Shown in pieces: positions 1 to 9,578 of a stretch of DNA of 56,694 nt (position 1 is its first letter; each line of letters begins with the position of its first letter). Position numbers and translations under genes: made by a program. The notes under the pieces were generated by a model. It did not search any database, had not been told where the DNA came from, and saw nothing but the letters and a program-made list of their open reading frames with translations. This DNA comes from an uncultured Clostridia bacterium (GTDB lineage: Bacteria > Bacillota > Clostridia > Lachnospirales > CAG-274), in the NCBI GenBank assembly GCA_947589665.1, contig CANQBJ010000007.1, positions 1-56,694 of the forward strand. Reading direction: 5' to 3'.

Positions 1-85
1 CCTCCCCTAGCGTCAGCGTCGGAGGGGAGGGGGACCAACCGAAGGTTGGTGGAAGGGTCGCCTTACTAGCATAAACAAAAATTTA
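1..85 (+). mobile_element. MITE-like element, copy 1 (right part only)
   Basis: Right-hand part of the window's repeated non-coding element, cut off by the window start. It has the CCTCCCCT...GGAGGGGAGG hairpin, the CCAACCGAAGGTTGG hairpin and the right terminal repeat (reads ACTAGCATAAACAAAAATTTA, here ending at 85). It directly abuts the terminator of the tRNA-Thr gene. No coding capacity. Confidence 0.7.
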
Positions 86-138
86 AAAAAAACTGCCGCA
101 ACAGCCTATTTCTTTAATGCTTGATGCGACAGTTTTTT
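86..138 (-). terminator. Intrinsic terminator after tRNA-Thr
   Basis: AAACTGCCGCA pairs with TGCGACAGTTT around a 20-base loop, and an A run on the + strand gives a T run for the minus-strand transcript. It lies just downstream of the minus-strand tRNA. The same stem sequence (ACTGTCGCA/TGCGACAGT) recurs in the terminators at 18998 and 40186. Confidence 0.6.
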
Positions 139-147
139 ACAAGGTAA

Positions 148-219
148 GCTCCCGACGGGACTTGAACCCGTGACCTATTGATTACGAATCAATCGCTCTA
201 CCAACTGAGCCACGAGAGC
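148..219 (-). tRNA. tRNA-Thr (anticodon CGU)
   Basis: A 72-nt cloverleaf on the minus strand. The acceptor stem is GCTCTCG/CGGGAGC, the D-arm GCTC/GAGC, and the anticodon stem ATTGA/TCAAT has loop TTCGTAA, giving anticodon CGT, which reads ACG (Thr). The T-arm is ACGGG/CCCGT with loop TTCAAGT. The 3' CCA is not encoded. A terminator follows. Confidence 0.92.
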
Positions 220-256
220 ATATATCATATTTTAAACCATATTTGTAAAAAAGTAA

Positions 257-1705
<1,449 letters not shown>

Positions 1706-1716
1706 GACATGGGAAA

Positions 1717-1755
1717 GGCTGCTGCATTGTAAAATGCAGCAGCCAGTAATTTTAT
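1717..1755 (+). terminator. Intrinsic terminator of the collagen-like gene
   Basis: GGCTGCTGCATT (1717-1728) pairs perfectly with AATGCAGCAGCC (1733-1744) around a GTAA loop and is followed by AGTAATTTTAT. It begins 11 bases after the stop codon. The next MITE-like element starts 13 bp further on. Confidence 0.75.
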
Positions 1756-1767
1756 GTGGTGTATTGG

Positions 1768-2032
1768 TAAATTTTTGTTTAACTGAGTAAAATAGACCTC
1801 TCCACCGCCTAACGGCGGTCCCCCTCCCCTGATTAGGGGAGGCTATGCACCGCAAAACTATGGCAATAGCTTAGGTGTTGTTTTTTCTAAGTAAATAAGA
1901 GCTTTTGTAAAGCGCACAACTAAGGCTCCCCTAATCAGGGGAGCTGTCAGCCCACGTCAATAAATTTGAATAAAGATGTATTTGAGCGGGGCTGACTGAG
2001 AGGTCGAACCTATTCTTATAAACAAAAATTTA
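1768..2032 (-). mobile_element. MITE-like element, copy 2 (inverted orientation)
   Basis: A complete 265-bp copy, reversed relative to the other five. Both ends carry the terminal inverted repeat (TAAATTTTTGTTTAACTGAG at the left; TATAAACAAAAATTTA at the right). Inside are the paired hairpins GGTCCCCCTCCCCTGATTAG/GGGGAGG and GGCTCCCCTAATCAGGGGAG, and the conserved GGGGCTGACTGAGAGGTCGA. No gene. With the terminator before it, it fills the gap between the collagen-like and glycosyltransferase genes. Confidence 0.75.
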
Positions 2033-2111
2033 ATACAAGTAAAGTTATAACAATGCTCTTTACCAAGCAAGGCAAAAGTGTTGATATATTGAAGAAAGGA
2101 GTGGTGATACT

Positions 2112-3197
2112 ATGGGGAAATACAGAATAGCGGTATATGCTATATGTAAAAACGAAGAAAAATTTGTTGACAAGTGGCTTAAATCCATGAGTGAGGCAGA
2201 TGATATATATGTTACCGACACAGGCTCTCAGGACGGAACCGTTGAGAAGCTGAGGGCAGGCGGCGCTCACGTGCAGAGTGTAATACTTCCGGAGTGGCGC
2301 TTTGACGCGGCACGGAACATATCCCTTGACTTTGTACCCGATAATGTGGATATATGCGTATGCACGGACCTTGACGAAATACTGGAAAAGGGCTGGCGCA
2401 GGCTTGTGGAGGAGGCATGGAGGGAAGATACCACAAGGCTTAAGTATGTATACAACTGGAGCCTTGACGCCGAGGGCAAGCCTATATCCTCATTTATGTA
2501 TGAAAAAATACACAAGCGCCACGGGTATAAATGGATATATCCTGTACATGAGGTACTGAAGTACATGGGAGAAGGCAGCGAGAAAATCGTTGTGGAAAAG
2601 AGGATATGCTTAAATCACTATCCCGACAGGACTAAATCCAGAGATCAGTATCTGGGTCTGCTGGAGCTCAGCGCCGCTGAAAATCCCAATGACAGCAGAG
2701 CGGCGCACTATCTGGGACGTGAATATATGTACTACGGAATGTGGGATAAATGCATAGCCGAGCTTAAGCGCCATATTGAAATGCCCTCTTCAACATGGAG
2801 AGAGGAGCGCTGCGCATCCATGCGCTTTATTGCGCGGGCATACAAGGCAAAAAAGGAATACAGGGAGGCTGAAGGCTGGCTCTACAGGGCTATATCCGAG
2901 GCGCCTCATCTGAGAGAACCTTATGTGGAAATGGCTCTGCTTGCCTATAATATCAAAAAATGGCATATTGTATATGCCATGACAAAGGAGGCCCTTGCCA
3001 TTGAGAAAAATCCTCTTGTCTATATTAACGAAAGCTTTAGCTATGACTTTACACCCTATGATCTGGGCGCCCTTGCCGCCTTTAATATGGGTATGTACAA
3101 CGAGGCTCTTGAGCTTGCCTTGAAGGCCTATGAAAAGGCTCCCGAAAACCAAAGGCTCAAGGAAAATGTAAGCTGTATAAAAAAATATGTCGGCTGA
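2112..3197 (+). CDS. GT2 glycosyltransferase with C-terminal TPR-like region
   Basis: The 361-aa product begins with a GT-A fold (KYRIAVYAICKNEEKF, then DTGSQDGT near residue 40), typical of family 2 glycosyltransferases. CTDLDE near residue 78-83 is the metal-binding DXD-type motif. After residue ~190, repeated helical pairs (AAHYLGREYMYYG, ARAYKAKKEYREAEGWLYRA, AAFNMGMYNEALELALKAYEKAP) look like TPRs. This architecture is seen in SunS-type and related peptide glycosyltransferases. A GAAAGGAGTGG ribosome site precedes the ATG. It lies one MITE downstream of a collagen-like gene, and BclA-type proteins are glycosylated in other spore formers, so the collagen protein is a possible substrate (inference). 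Confidence 0.85.
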   Translation: MGKYRIAVYAICKNEEKFVDKWLKSMSEADDIYVTDTGSQDGTVEKLRAGGAHVQSVILPEWRFDAARNISLDFVPDNVDICVCTDLDEILEKGWRRLVEEAWREDTTRLKYVYNWSLDAEGKPISSFMYEKIHKRHGYKWIYPVHEVLKYMGEGSEKIVVEKRICLNHYPDRTKSRDQYLGLLELSAAENPNDSRAAHYLGREYMYYGMWDKCIAELKRHIEMPSSTWREERCASMRFIARAYKAKKEYREAEGWLYRAISEAPHLREPYVEMALLAYNIKKWHIVYAMTKEALAIEKNPLVYINESFSYDFTPYDLGALAAFNMGMYNEALELALKAYEKAPENQRLKENVSCIKKYVG

Positions 3198-3386
3198 ATA
3201 TGCAAATTCGGCGATTTCCTCTATTTCCCGCAATTCTGATACATATGTCAAATTTGCGGGAAGTTTTTCTCCCACTGCCGAACAAACAGCGGCTAAAAGC
3301 TCTCCCATAGTTTTAGGACAGGCAAGGCTTGTACCACATATAATATAGGGCTTTTTTGCAGGGCGTCCATATTTAAGCGGCGCATT
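3190..3386 (-). pseudogene. Possible fragment of a decayed coding sequence
   Basis: One minus-strand frame stays open from 3386 past the end of the glycosyltransferase gene. It encodes protein-like sequence (KPYIICGTSLACPKTMGELL, then AAVCSAVGEKLPANLTYVSE and REIEEIAEFAYSA). The outer part lies in the otherwise gene-free 283-bp gap before sigK. There is no ribosome site before its only ATG (3308) and nothing recognisable in the part overlapping the neighbour. I cannot name a family. It may be a gene remnant or chance. Confidence 0.2.
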
Positions 3387-3480
3387 TTAAAAGCAATGTA
3401 TTGATTACGTGTTTATGTAATGTATGCGGTGTGTCTCAGCCCTATTCCATATCAGGCTGCGATATGTCCGCATATGGATA

Positions 3481-4137
3481 TTATTCCATTTTTCCTCTCA
3501 GCTTTTTAAGAGCCTTTGTTTCTATGCGCGATACATAGCTTCGGCTTATGCCCAGCCTTTGCGCTATTTCCCTCTGTGTTATTTCCTTACCGTCGGGTAT
3601 GCCGTATCTCAGCTCTATTATTGTTTTCTCCCTCTGAGTAAGACAGTCCTTAAGGGCTTTATACAGCTTTATTATCTGCATTTTTACATCGGCAGTTTCC
3701 TCTATGCTCCTGCTTTCATCGGCTATTTTTTCCTCTAAGGTCACTTCATTTCCCTCTTTGTCCACACCTATGGTTTCCTGCAGACTTATTTCGCTTTGGC
3801 GCTTTCTGATATGCCTTAGCTCCATAAGTATCTCATTTTTTATACACTCCGCCGCATAGGTGGAAAGCCGTCCTCTTCCTGACTTGTAGGTGGACACCGC
3901 CTTTATAAGACCTATGGTGCCTATGGAAATAAGATCGTCGCTGTCTGCTGAACCGCTGTATTTCTTGGCAATATGGGCTACAAGCCTTAGGTTATGCTCA
4001 ATAAGCGCGTTCCTTGCTTCTGTACTTCCCTCTTCAAGGCGTTTTATATACATTTCCTCCTCTTCCTTTGTAAGAGGCGGCGGAAACGTAATGTTAATAT
4101 GTCCCAGAATATAAAATGGCAAAAGCAGCAAAAACAT
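3481..4137 (-). CDS. sigK: RNA polymerase sporulation sigma factor SigK (pro-sigma-K)
   Basis: A 218-aa sigma-70 family protein. A hydrophobic ~20-residue N-terminal pro-sequence (MFLLLLPFYILGHINITF) is followed by region 2 (ARNALIEHNLRLVAHIAKKY, SDDLISIGTIGLIKA, STYAAECIKNEILMELR) and region 4 ending TQREIAQRLGISRSYVSRIE. Both blocks match sigma-K/sigma-E proteins closely, and the region-4 wording favours sigma-K. In spore formers pro-sigma-K is cleaved in the mother cell and directs late coat and exosporium genes. The gene is continuous and not split by a skin-type prophage. AGGAGGTAAAT precedes the ATG. The flanking genes face away or end toward it, so it is probably monocistronic. Confidence 0.93.
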   Translation of the reverse strand: MFLLLLPFYILGHINITFPPPLTKEEEEMYIKRLEEGSTEARNALIEHNLRLVAHIAKKYSGSADSDDLISIGTIGLIKAVSTYKSGRGRLSTYAAECIKNEILMELRHIRKRQSEISLQETIGVDKEGNEVTLEEKIADESRSIEETADVKMQIIKLYKALKDCLTQREKTIIELRYGIPDGKEITQREIAQRLGISRSYVSRIETKALKKLRGKME

Positions 4138-4161
4138 ATTTACCTCCTGAGGAAGTATGTT

Positions 4162-4189
4162 ATTATATTATATGTTTTCAGGCTGTCAA
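4162..4189 (-). promoter_or_regulatory. Candidate promoter region of sigK
   Basis: On the minus strand TTGACA (4189-4184), a 16-bp spacer and TATAAT (4167-4162) resemble a sigma-A promoter. An overlapping CATATAAT preceded 13 bp upstream by GCACATT also resembles a sigma-E promoter, the usual driver of sigK. The sequence alone cannot choose between them. Confidence 0.35.
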
Positions 4190-4275
4190 TGTGCAAGGTC
4201 AACAGATCGGCCATACCCAAAATATTTTCACTGTAGTTTCGCAGTTTTCGTTGTTTTATACCGCGCTTTTTTAAC

Positions 4276-4304
4276 TTGACAATATCTAACATTGCTGTTA
4301 TTAT
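4276..4304 (+). promoter_or_regulatory. Sigma-A promoter of murA-walJ-rlmH
   Basis: TTGACA (4276-4281), a 17-bp spacer, TATTAT (4299-4304). It gives an AT-rich leader of about 140 nt before the murA start. No leader structure was recognised. Confidence 0.6.
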
Positions 4305-4453
4305 ATCTATGGTCAAATTTTTGGTAAAAAAGTTGATTATTAATAAAAAATAACTTTAAAAAAGCTATAATAGATGTTATAATTAGTTATATGCTGAGAA
4401 ATTGACAGTATCAGAAATATAAATTGGTGTTATTTCGAGAGGTGCGTGCTTTT

Positions 4454-5716
4454 ATGGAGCATTTTTTGATAAAGGGAAGAAATCCCCTTAACGGCGAGGT
4501 AGTCATAAGCGGCGCCAAGAATGCGGTAGTCGCTATTATTCCCGCTGCCATTTTAGCCAACGGCATATGTATTATAGATAACCTCCCCAGGATAGAGGAC
4601 GTAAAGTGTCTGGATGACACTCTTGGCAAGCTGGGAGCTCACTGTCAGCTTATTGACGACAGGACACTTATGGTGGATTCCTCAGATATGAAAAGCTGGA
4701 ATGCGACCTTTGACTCTGTAAGGAAGATAAGGGCTTCCTATTATCTTATGGGCGCTCTCCTTGCAAGGTTCAAGCAGGCGGAGGTGGCTCTGCCCGGCGG
4801 CTGCAACTTCGGTACAAGACCTATAGACCTGCATCTCAAGGGCTTCAGAGCCCTTGGCGCAGAGATAATAGAGGACTATGACGCAGGCATTATAACTCTT
4901 AAGGCAGACAGGCTCAGGGGTACTAACATTTTCCTGGACACGGTGTCCGTAGGCGCTACTATAAATATTATGCTTGCCGCAACTATGGCAGAGGGCGTCA
5001 CTACTATTGAAAATGCCGCAAAGGAGCCTCATATCGTAGATACCGCCAACTTCCTCAATATGCTTGGAGCAAAGATAAAGGGCGCAGGTACCGACGTTAT
5101 AAGGATAACAGGTGTTGAGAACCTTCACGGCGGCGAATATATGATAATTCCCGACCAGATAGAGGCAGGTACATATATGATAGCCACGGCTATATGCGGC
5201 GGTCATGTTTCAGTTAAGAATATTATACCCAAGCATATGGACAGCCTTTCCGCCAAGCTTAAGGAAATGGGCTGTACCATTGAAGAGGGCGACGACTATA
5301 TAGACGTCATATCCGACGGCAAGCTTTCCGCCATAAGAGTTAAGACTATGGCTTATCCAGGCTTTCCCACTGACCTTCAACCACAGATGGTGGCAGGGCT
5401 TTCAAAGGCAGACGGCATAAGCATACTGACGGAAACCGTATGGGAAAACCGTTTCCAGTATATAGACCAGCTTAAGAAATTCGGCTGCGATATTGCCGTT
5501 GACGGCAGGATCGCAACGATACACGGTGTACCTCAGCTAAACGGCGCAGAGGTACTTGCTACGGACCTGAGAGCAGGAGCGGCTATGATAATAGCGGGAC
5601 TTGCTGCCACAGGTACTACCAAAATAGGAAACATACGCTTTATAGACAGAGGCTATGAGCAGATAGAATACAAGCTTAAGGCCTTAGGCGCTGACATAAA
5701 GAGGGTAAAGGACTAA
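4454..5716 (+). CDS. murA: UDP-N-acetylglucosamine 1-carboxyvinyltransferase (MurA)
   Basis: Transfers enolpyruvate from PEP to UDP-GlcNAc, the first committed step of peptidoglycan synthesis, in the cytosol. The 420-aa length is normal. K22-N23 (SGAKNA) and the catalytic Cys117 in [13 protein letters not shown] match the family; this Cys is the fosfomycin target, so the protein should be the sensitive form. The ATG at 4454 follows GAGAGGTG; the upstream TTG at 4424 would add a non-homologous tail. The stop overlaps the walJ start (TAATG), so murA, walJ and rlmH are translationally coupled. Confidence 0.95.
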   Translation: MEHFLIKGRNPLNGEVVISGAKNAVVAIIPAAILANGICIIDNLPRIEDVKCLDDTLGKLGAHCQLIDDRTLMVDSSDMKSWNATFDSVRKIRASYYLMGALLARFKQAEVALPGGCNFGTRPIDLHLKGFRALGAEIIEDYDAGIITLKADRLRGTNIFLDTVSVGATINIMLAATMAEGVTTIENAAKEPHIVDTANFLNMLGAKIKGAGTDVIRITGVENLHGGEYMIIPDQIEAGTYMIATAICGGHVSVKNIIPKHMDSLSAKLKEMGCTIEEGDDYIDVISDGKLSAIRVKTMAYPGFPTDLQPQMVAGLSKADGISILTETVWENRFQYIDQLKKFGCDIAVDGRIATIHGVPQLNGAEVLATDLRAGAAMIIAGLAATGTTKIGNIRFIDRGYEQIEYKLKALGADIKRVKD

Positions 5717-6510
5717 TGAGGCTCAGGTTTGCTACGATCGCCAGCAGCTCAGGGGGCAACTGTGTGTATATAGGAACTGAATATACCAATATTCTTATAG
5801 ACGCAGGCTTAAGCGGAAAAAGAATAGAAGAAGGTCTGGCTCAGCTGGAGCTTACGGGACGGGATATAGATGCCGTCTTTGTGACACACGAGCATTCCGA
5901 CCATGCAGACGGTATAGGTGTACTTTCCAGAAGGTATGACATACCCGTGTTTGCCACAGAGGGTACATGGGATAATATGCCCGACAAGGTAGGAGAGCTT
6001 AGGCCAAGGAACAAAAAGGCAGTCTATGCCGATGAGGTATGCTGCTTCAACGATCTGTGCATACGTCCCTTTGAGATACCCCACGATGCTGCAGAGCCTG
6101 TGGGCTACAGCATTATAACGGATAACGACAAGATAACCATTGCTACGGATATGGGACATATCACAGATACCGTAAAGGAGAATATAAAGGGCTCCTCAGT
6201 ACTTCTGCTGGAGAGCAATCACGATATAGATATGCTTAAAAAGGGTCCCTATGCATATAACCTTAAGCAGAGAATACTTGGGGACAAGGGGCATCTCAGC
6301 AACAGCACTGCAGGAAAATTCCTGAGCGATGCAGCAGACAGCAGGCTTAAGTATGTTTTTCTGGGGCATCTCAGCAAGGAAAACAATACTCCCCGACTTG
6401 CCTTTGACACAGTCAGCAGCATAGTCAGTGAAAGCGGCGCCGAGATCGGCGGAGATTTCAATATGTGGGTAGCTGCGCCCTACGGTGTGAAAAGGTGTGT
6501 TGAGCTCTGA
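5716..6510 (+). CDS. walJ: Metallo-beta-lactamase-fold hydrolase, WalJ/YycJ family
   Basis: 264 aa with the MBL-fold metal motif THEHSDHADGIG (H58, H60, D62, H63). It starts with [20 protein letters not shown], typical of YycJ/WalJ proteins. Members are linked to cell-wall homeostasis and DNA-end processing in Firmicutes; the exact substrate is unsettled. The start overlaps the murA stop by one base and the stop overlaps the rlmH start by one base. The adjacency of walJ and rlmH resembles the conserved yycJ...rlmH neighbourhood, but the walRK genes are absent here. Confidence 0.9.
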   Translation: MRLRFATIASSSGGNCVYIGTEYTNILIDAGLSGKRIEEGLAQLELTGRDIDAVFVTHEHSDHADGIGVLSRRYDIPVFATEGTWDNMPDKVGELRPRNKKAVYADEVCCFNDLCIRPFEIPHDAAEPVGYSIITDNDKITIATDMGHITDTVKENIKGSSVLLLESNHDIDMLKKGPYAYNLKQRILGDKGHLSNSTAGKFLSDAADSRLKYVFLGHLSKENNTPRLAFDTVSSIVSESGAEIGGDFNMWVAAPYGVKRCVEL

Positions 6511-6986
6511 TGAAGATAACTATTGCCTGTGTTGGCAGGATAAAGGAAAAATATTTCGCCGACGCCGTAGAGGAGTATGTTAAAAGGCTTTCCCGCTATG
6601 CCGATGTGGAAACGGCAGAGGTGCCTGACGAAAAGGCTCCCGAAGGCTTAAGCGACGCCCAAAAGGAGCAGATAAAGAATATCGAGGGCCAAAGGCTTTT
6701 AAAGGCTATAAAGAAAAGCTATGTCATAGCTCTTGCCATAGAGGGCAGGCAGACGGACAGCGAGGGCTTTGCAGAGCTTATATCCGACTGTACCGTCAGG
6801 GGCATAAGCCATATTACCTTTGTAATAGGCGGCTCCTTAGGTCTAAGCAAGGAGGTATTAGGTTCAGCCGACTATAAGCTAAGCTTTTCAAAAATGACTT
6901 TCCCTCACCAGCTTATGAGAGTAATACTTGCAGAACAAATTTACAGGGCTTTCCGCATAATCAAAAATGAACCCTATCATAAATAA
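6510..6986 (+). CDS. rlmH: 23S rRNA (pseudouridine1915-N3)-methyltransferase RlmH
   Basis: The 158-aa length and the beginning MKITIACVGRIKEKY are standard for this SPOUT methyltransferase. It carries the SAM-binding VIGGSLGLS motif (residues ~107-115) and the C-terminal signature HQLMRVILAEQIYRAFRI followed by NEPYHK. It methylates N3 of pseudouridine 1915 in helix 69 of 23S rRNA on assembled ribosomes. Last gene of the murA operon; a hairpin terminator begins at its stop. Confidence 0.97.
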   Translation: MKITIACVGRIKEKYFADAVEEYVKRLSRYADVETAEVPDEKAPEGLSDAQKEQIKNIEGQRLLKAIKKSYVIALAIEGRQTDSEGFAELISDCTVRGISHITFVIGGSLGLSKEVLGSADYKLSFSKMTFPHQLMRVILAEQIYRAFRIIKNEPYHK

Positions 6987-7040
6987 AGAAACTCCCGCTC
7001 TATGTTAAAAATAGGCAATGCGGCAGTTTCTTTTTGATTT
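6985..7040 (+). terminator. Intrinsic terminator of the murA operon
   Basis: AAAGAAACT...CGC pairs with GCG..AGTTTCTTT and is followed by TTGATTTTT. The hairpin starts at the rlmH stop codon. A MITE-like element begins 4 bp later. Confidence 0.7.
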
Positions 7041-7043
7041 TTA

Positions 7044-7395
7044 TAAATTTGTGTTTATGTAAGTATCGACCTCTCAGTCAGCCCCGTTCACAGATATTTT
7101 TATATTAGTTTTTGCCGCGGCTGACAGCTCCCCTGATTAGGGGAGCCTCAGGTGGGTGCTTTGCAAAATCCCTTATTTACTTAAAAAAAGCAATACCTAA
7201 TCGACTGCCATAGCTTTCCGGTACATAGCCTCCCCTAATCAGGGGAGGGGGACCAACCGAAGGTTGGTGGAGAGGTTATTCTCTCTTTTTCTACCCTTCC
7301 GTCAGTCCTGCGGACTGCCACCTTCCCTTACAAAGGGACGGTTATTTACCGCAAGGCAGTGGAAGGGTCGCCTTACTAACATAAACAAAAATTTA
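7044..7395 (+). mobile_element. MITE-like element, copy 3
   Basis: A 352-bp copy with terminal inverted repeats (TAAATTTGTGTTTATGTAAG left; ACTAACATAAACAAAAATTTA at the right end). Core order: GACCTCTCAGTCAGCCCC, GCTCCCCTGATTAGGGGAGC hairpin, CCTCCCCTAATCAGGGGAGG hairpin, CCAACCGAAGGTTGG hairpin. About 95 extra bases (7277-7375) rich in small inverted repeats (AGTCCTGCGGACT, TCCCTT...AAGGGA) sit before the right end and are absent from copies 1 and 5. It fills the 486-bp gap between convergent rlmH and DUF4956 genes. Short open frames inside are chance. Confidence 0.75.
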
Positions 7396-7435
7396 ATACA
7401 ACATTGCTTTTATACACAATTCGTATCAAATAAAA

Positions 7436-7471
7436 AACACCGATTTTCGGGGGTCCAGGACCCCCGAAAAT
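7436..7471 (-). terminator. Terminator of the DUF4956 gene (GATTTTC-GGGGGTCC family)
   Basis: ATTTTCGGGGGTCC (7443 on) pairs with GGACCCCCGAAAAT; on the minus strand it is followed by CGGTGTTTTTTATTT. It begins within two bases of the DUF4956 stop. The same 29-bp palindrome recurs at 12819 and 26449. Confidence 0.75.
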
Positions 7472-7472
7472 T

Positions 7473-8153
7473 TTAAAACTCTCCTTTTCTGCCCTCTAAA
7501 AACAGTGAAACGGACAGGTTTCCGTTGCGGCAGCGCAGCTCGTCTATAAATTCCTTAGTCCTGCACTCCTTATTCATAACAAGCTTATAATCCAGCTCGT
7601 ACACACTGCCAAGGTCAAGAGTGGTTATTCTCACAAGCTCGTGGCTTATTGTGAACTTGGCAAGTATATCGTCAAATACTCCCTCATAGTCAAGATTTTC
7701 CGGTATAAGTATCTTAAGCTTTCTGTCCATTATCTTCTTATTGCCGAAGTTAAGCTTTGTAAGTACTATCATAAGGAAGGCAAGAAGTATCGTAAAGGCA
7801 AGACCGTATATATAGTAACCCAAACCGCAGGCAAGACCTATGGCAACCGTTGCCAGTATGTACGATATATTCTTGGGGTTTCCCGCCTCGCTTCTGAAGC
7901 GTATGAGAGCAAAGGCTCCACTTATGCTCAGGGCTGAGGCTATGCTGTTGCCTATAAGCTGTATAACGACTGCCGCTGCGACAGGCACTATTACAAGAGT
8001 ATAGCAAAAGCTTCTGCTGTAGTCCTCCTTTTCTGCAGTGATCATATATGTAAGGCTTACTATAATTCCCAGCACAAATGAAACACACATTGTTTCGACT
8101 GCCATAAAAGGCGAAATATCCGTATTGAGCGACTGCATAAATGTATCAAGCAT
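7473..8153 (-). CDS. DUF4956 membrane protein
   Basis: 226 aa. The N-terminal half holds about four hydrophobic helices (MCVSFVLGIIVSLTYMI, LVIVPVAAAVVIQLIG, ILATVAIGLACGLGYYIYG, FTILLAFLMIVLTKL) with the family motif GAFALIRFRSEAGNPKNISY. The C-terminal ~85 residues are soluble, with an ACT-like alternation (LKILIPENLDYEGVFDDIL). DUF4956 proteins are often encoded next to VTC-type polyphosphate polymerase domain proteins, as here, where the start overlaps the upstream gene by 8 bp. A shared membrane complex is likely but its chemistry is not established from sequence. Confidence 0.85.
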   Translation of the reverse strand: MLDTFMQSLNTDISPFMAVETMCVSFVLGIIVSLTYMITAEKEDYSRSFCYTLVIVPVAAAVVIQLIGNSIASALSISGAFALIRFRSEAGNPKNISYILATVAIGLACGLGYYIYGLAFTILLAFLMIVLTKLNFGNKKIMDRKLKILIPENLDYEGVFDDILAKFTISHELVRITTLDLGSVYELDYKLVMNKECRTKEFIDELRCRNGNLSVSLFLEGRKGEF

Positions 8154-8883
8154 ATATTCTTTTCTCCTTTATTCCGTATTTTATAAAATTCATATATTCG
8201 GTGCCGTATTTTGAAAAGGAGGTCTTTTCAAGGCTATGCTCCCTTAAAAGAGCTATAAGCCAAAGGGGCATCCTGTCCGTGTATTTTATTTCCATTATCA
8301 TTTCGTCTTCGGGAATTACCCTTTCTCCGAACACACCGTATTCAAGCCCCAGCTCCTCTCGTCTAGCAATGATATTCCTGTCAAAGGTTATCCTCAGGTC
8401 CTTGTTTTCAATACCTATAAGGGCTATCCTCTCATAGCAAAGACATACCTTGGGCATTATATCGTAGTGAGCAATGCTGTATTTAAGCTCCCTTAACACC
8501 TGTGTATTCATATAATCCTTTATATCGGGCATTTCGTCTGTATTCAGAAAATCATATGCCTCCTCCAGCTTCATAAGAGTGCGCCTTTTGTTGACTATTC
8601 CGTGGTACTTCTTCTTAAGCTCAAGGAATACCATTGAATCCCTTTTGGGTATACCGTAGGAGCGGAGCCTTATCTTTTCCTTATATACGGGCTTTGTGAC
8701 AGACGTCCTTATAAGATTGTTGTCCTCTGTGTCGTAGTATATATTCATTACCTGATGAAAGCGGTGATCCGTACTGTATTCATCGGGTACCATATATTTT
8801 TTGAACTCATCAAGCATAGCCCTATACTGCCCTTTTGTTATAATATATTTTTCTTCCGTTCTGTTGAAAATTTCCCTTGCCAT
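8146..8883 (-). CDS. VTC-domain (polyphosphate polymerase-like) protein
   Basis: 245 aa. The ATG at 8883 follows AGGAGGTAAGCCTT; a longer reading upstream crosses the promoter region and is rejected. The sequence has the triphosphate-tunnel pattern of VTC4-like domains: basic and acidic strands such as YYDTEDNNLIRTS, EKIRLRSYG, FLELKKKYHGIVNKRR and DEMIMEIKYTD. In yeast, VTC4 makes polyphosphate from ATP at a membrane. Bacterial VTC-domain proteins with DUF4956 partners are thought to act similarly at the cell membrane, possibly in surface or spore-coat modification (inference; no CotH gene is seen here). Confidence 0.83.
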   Translation of the reverse strand: MAREIFNRTEEKYIITKGQYRAMLDEFKKYMVPDEYSTDHRFHQVMNIYYDTEDNNLIRTSVTKPVYKEKIRLRSYGIPKRDSMVFLELKKKYHGIVNKRRTLMKLEEAYDFLNTDEMPDIKDYMNTQVLRELKYSIAHYDIMPKVCLCYERIALIGIENKDLRITFDRNIIARREELGLEYGVFGERVIPEDEMIMEIKYTDRMPLWLIALLREHSLEKTSFSKYGTEYMNFIKYGIKEKRIYA

Positions 8884-9035
8884 AAGGCTTACCTCCTTTT
8901 TTCTCCACGCTTGATATAATATCATCGTAAAATTAAAATAAAATATGTGTAAAATTAGAAAAAGATTAAAATACAATTGACTTTGCCTTAATTTTAAGCT
9001 AACATTAATGTATTCGGACATAAAGGAGAATAGGT

Positions 9036-9578
9036 ATGAAGGAACTTCTGAAACTGTATTGGGTATTCTGCAAAATGGGCGCCGTATGCTTTGGCGGAGG
9101 CTATGCAATGCTCCCTATTATACAGGCTGAAATAGTGGACAAGCGGGGCTGGGCAGAAACAGAGGAGATAATGGACTACTATGCCATAGGTCAGTGTACG
9201 CCCGGCGTCATAGCTGTAAACACCTCTACATTCATAGGCAACAAAAGAGCGGGAATACCCGGCGCCATAGCCGCTACGGCAGGCTTTGTGACGCCTTCCA
9301 TAATAATTATAATGATAATATCAACGCTTTTGCAGAGCTTTGCCCATATAACCTATGTGGAAAGAGCCTTCAGCGGCATAAGGATATGCGTTGCGGTGCT
9401 TATTATAAACGCTACCGTAAAGCTGTGGAAAAGCGCAGTAAAGGACAAGATAGGTCTTGCCTTATGCCTTGCGGTGTTTGCGCTTTCAGCCTTCACAGAT
9501 ATAAGTCCCGTTGTATTTATAATAGGTTCGGGGCTTGCAGGCTACTTTATATGCAAGTGGAAGGGGGCTAAGAAATGA
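9036..9578 (+). CDS. Chromate transporter (ChrA family), first half-protein
   Basis: A 180-aa membrane protein with the CHR-domain pattern FGGGYAMLPIIQAEIVDKRGW, then TPGVIAVNTSTFIGNKRAG and about five hydrophobic helices. It is one half of a split ChrA; the second half follows with a 4-bp ATGA overlap. Such paired short CHR proteins act as heterodimers; chromate efflux is the founding activity, but the true substrate here is unknown. AAAGGAGAATAGGT precedes the ATG. A TTGACT-18-TAACAT promoter candidate lies at about 8979-9008. Confidence 0.9.
   Translation: MKELLKLYWVFCKMGAVCFGGGYAMLPIIQAEIVDKRGWAETEEIMDYYAIGQCTPGVIAVNTSTFIGNKRAGIPGAIAATAGFVTPSIIIIMIISTLLQSFAHITYVERAFSGIRICVAVLIINATVKLWKSAVKDKIGLALCLAVFALSAFTDISPVVFIIGSGLAGYFICKWKGAKK

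Noticed and set aside
2790..3189. Minus-strand open frame inside the glycosyltransferase gene
   Set aside because: Antisense to clear TPR-type coding sequence; only the part beyond 3190 is considered as a possible remnant.
7264..7476. 70-aa open frame
   Set aside because: Lies across MITE copy 3's hairpins and right end; no ribosome site and not kept in other copies.
8884..9108. 75-residue N-terminal extension of the VTC-domain protein
   Set aside because: AGGAGG lies just before the ATG at 8883, and the extension overlaps the divergent promoter region and the chromate transporter start.
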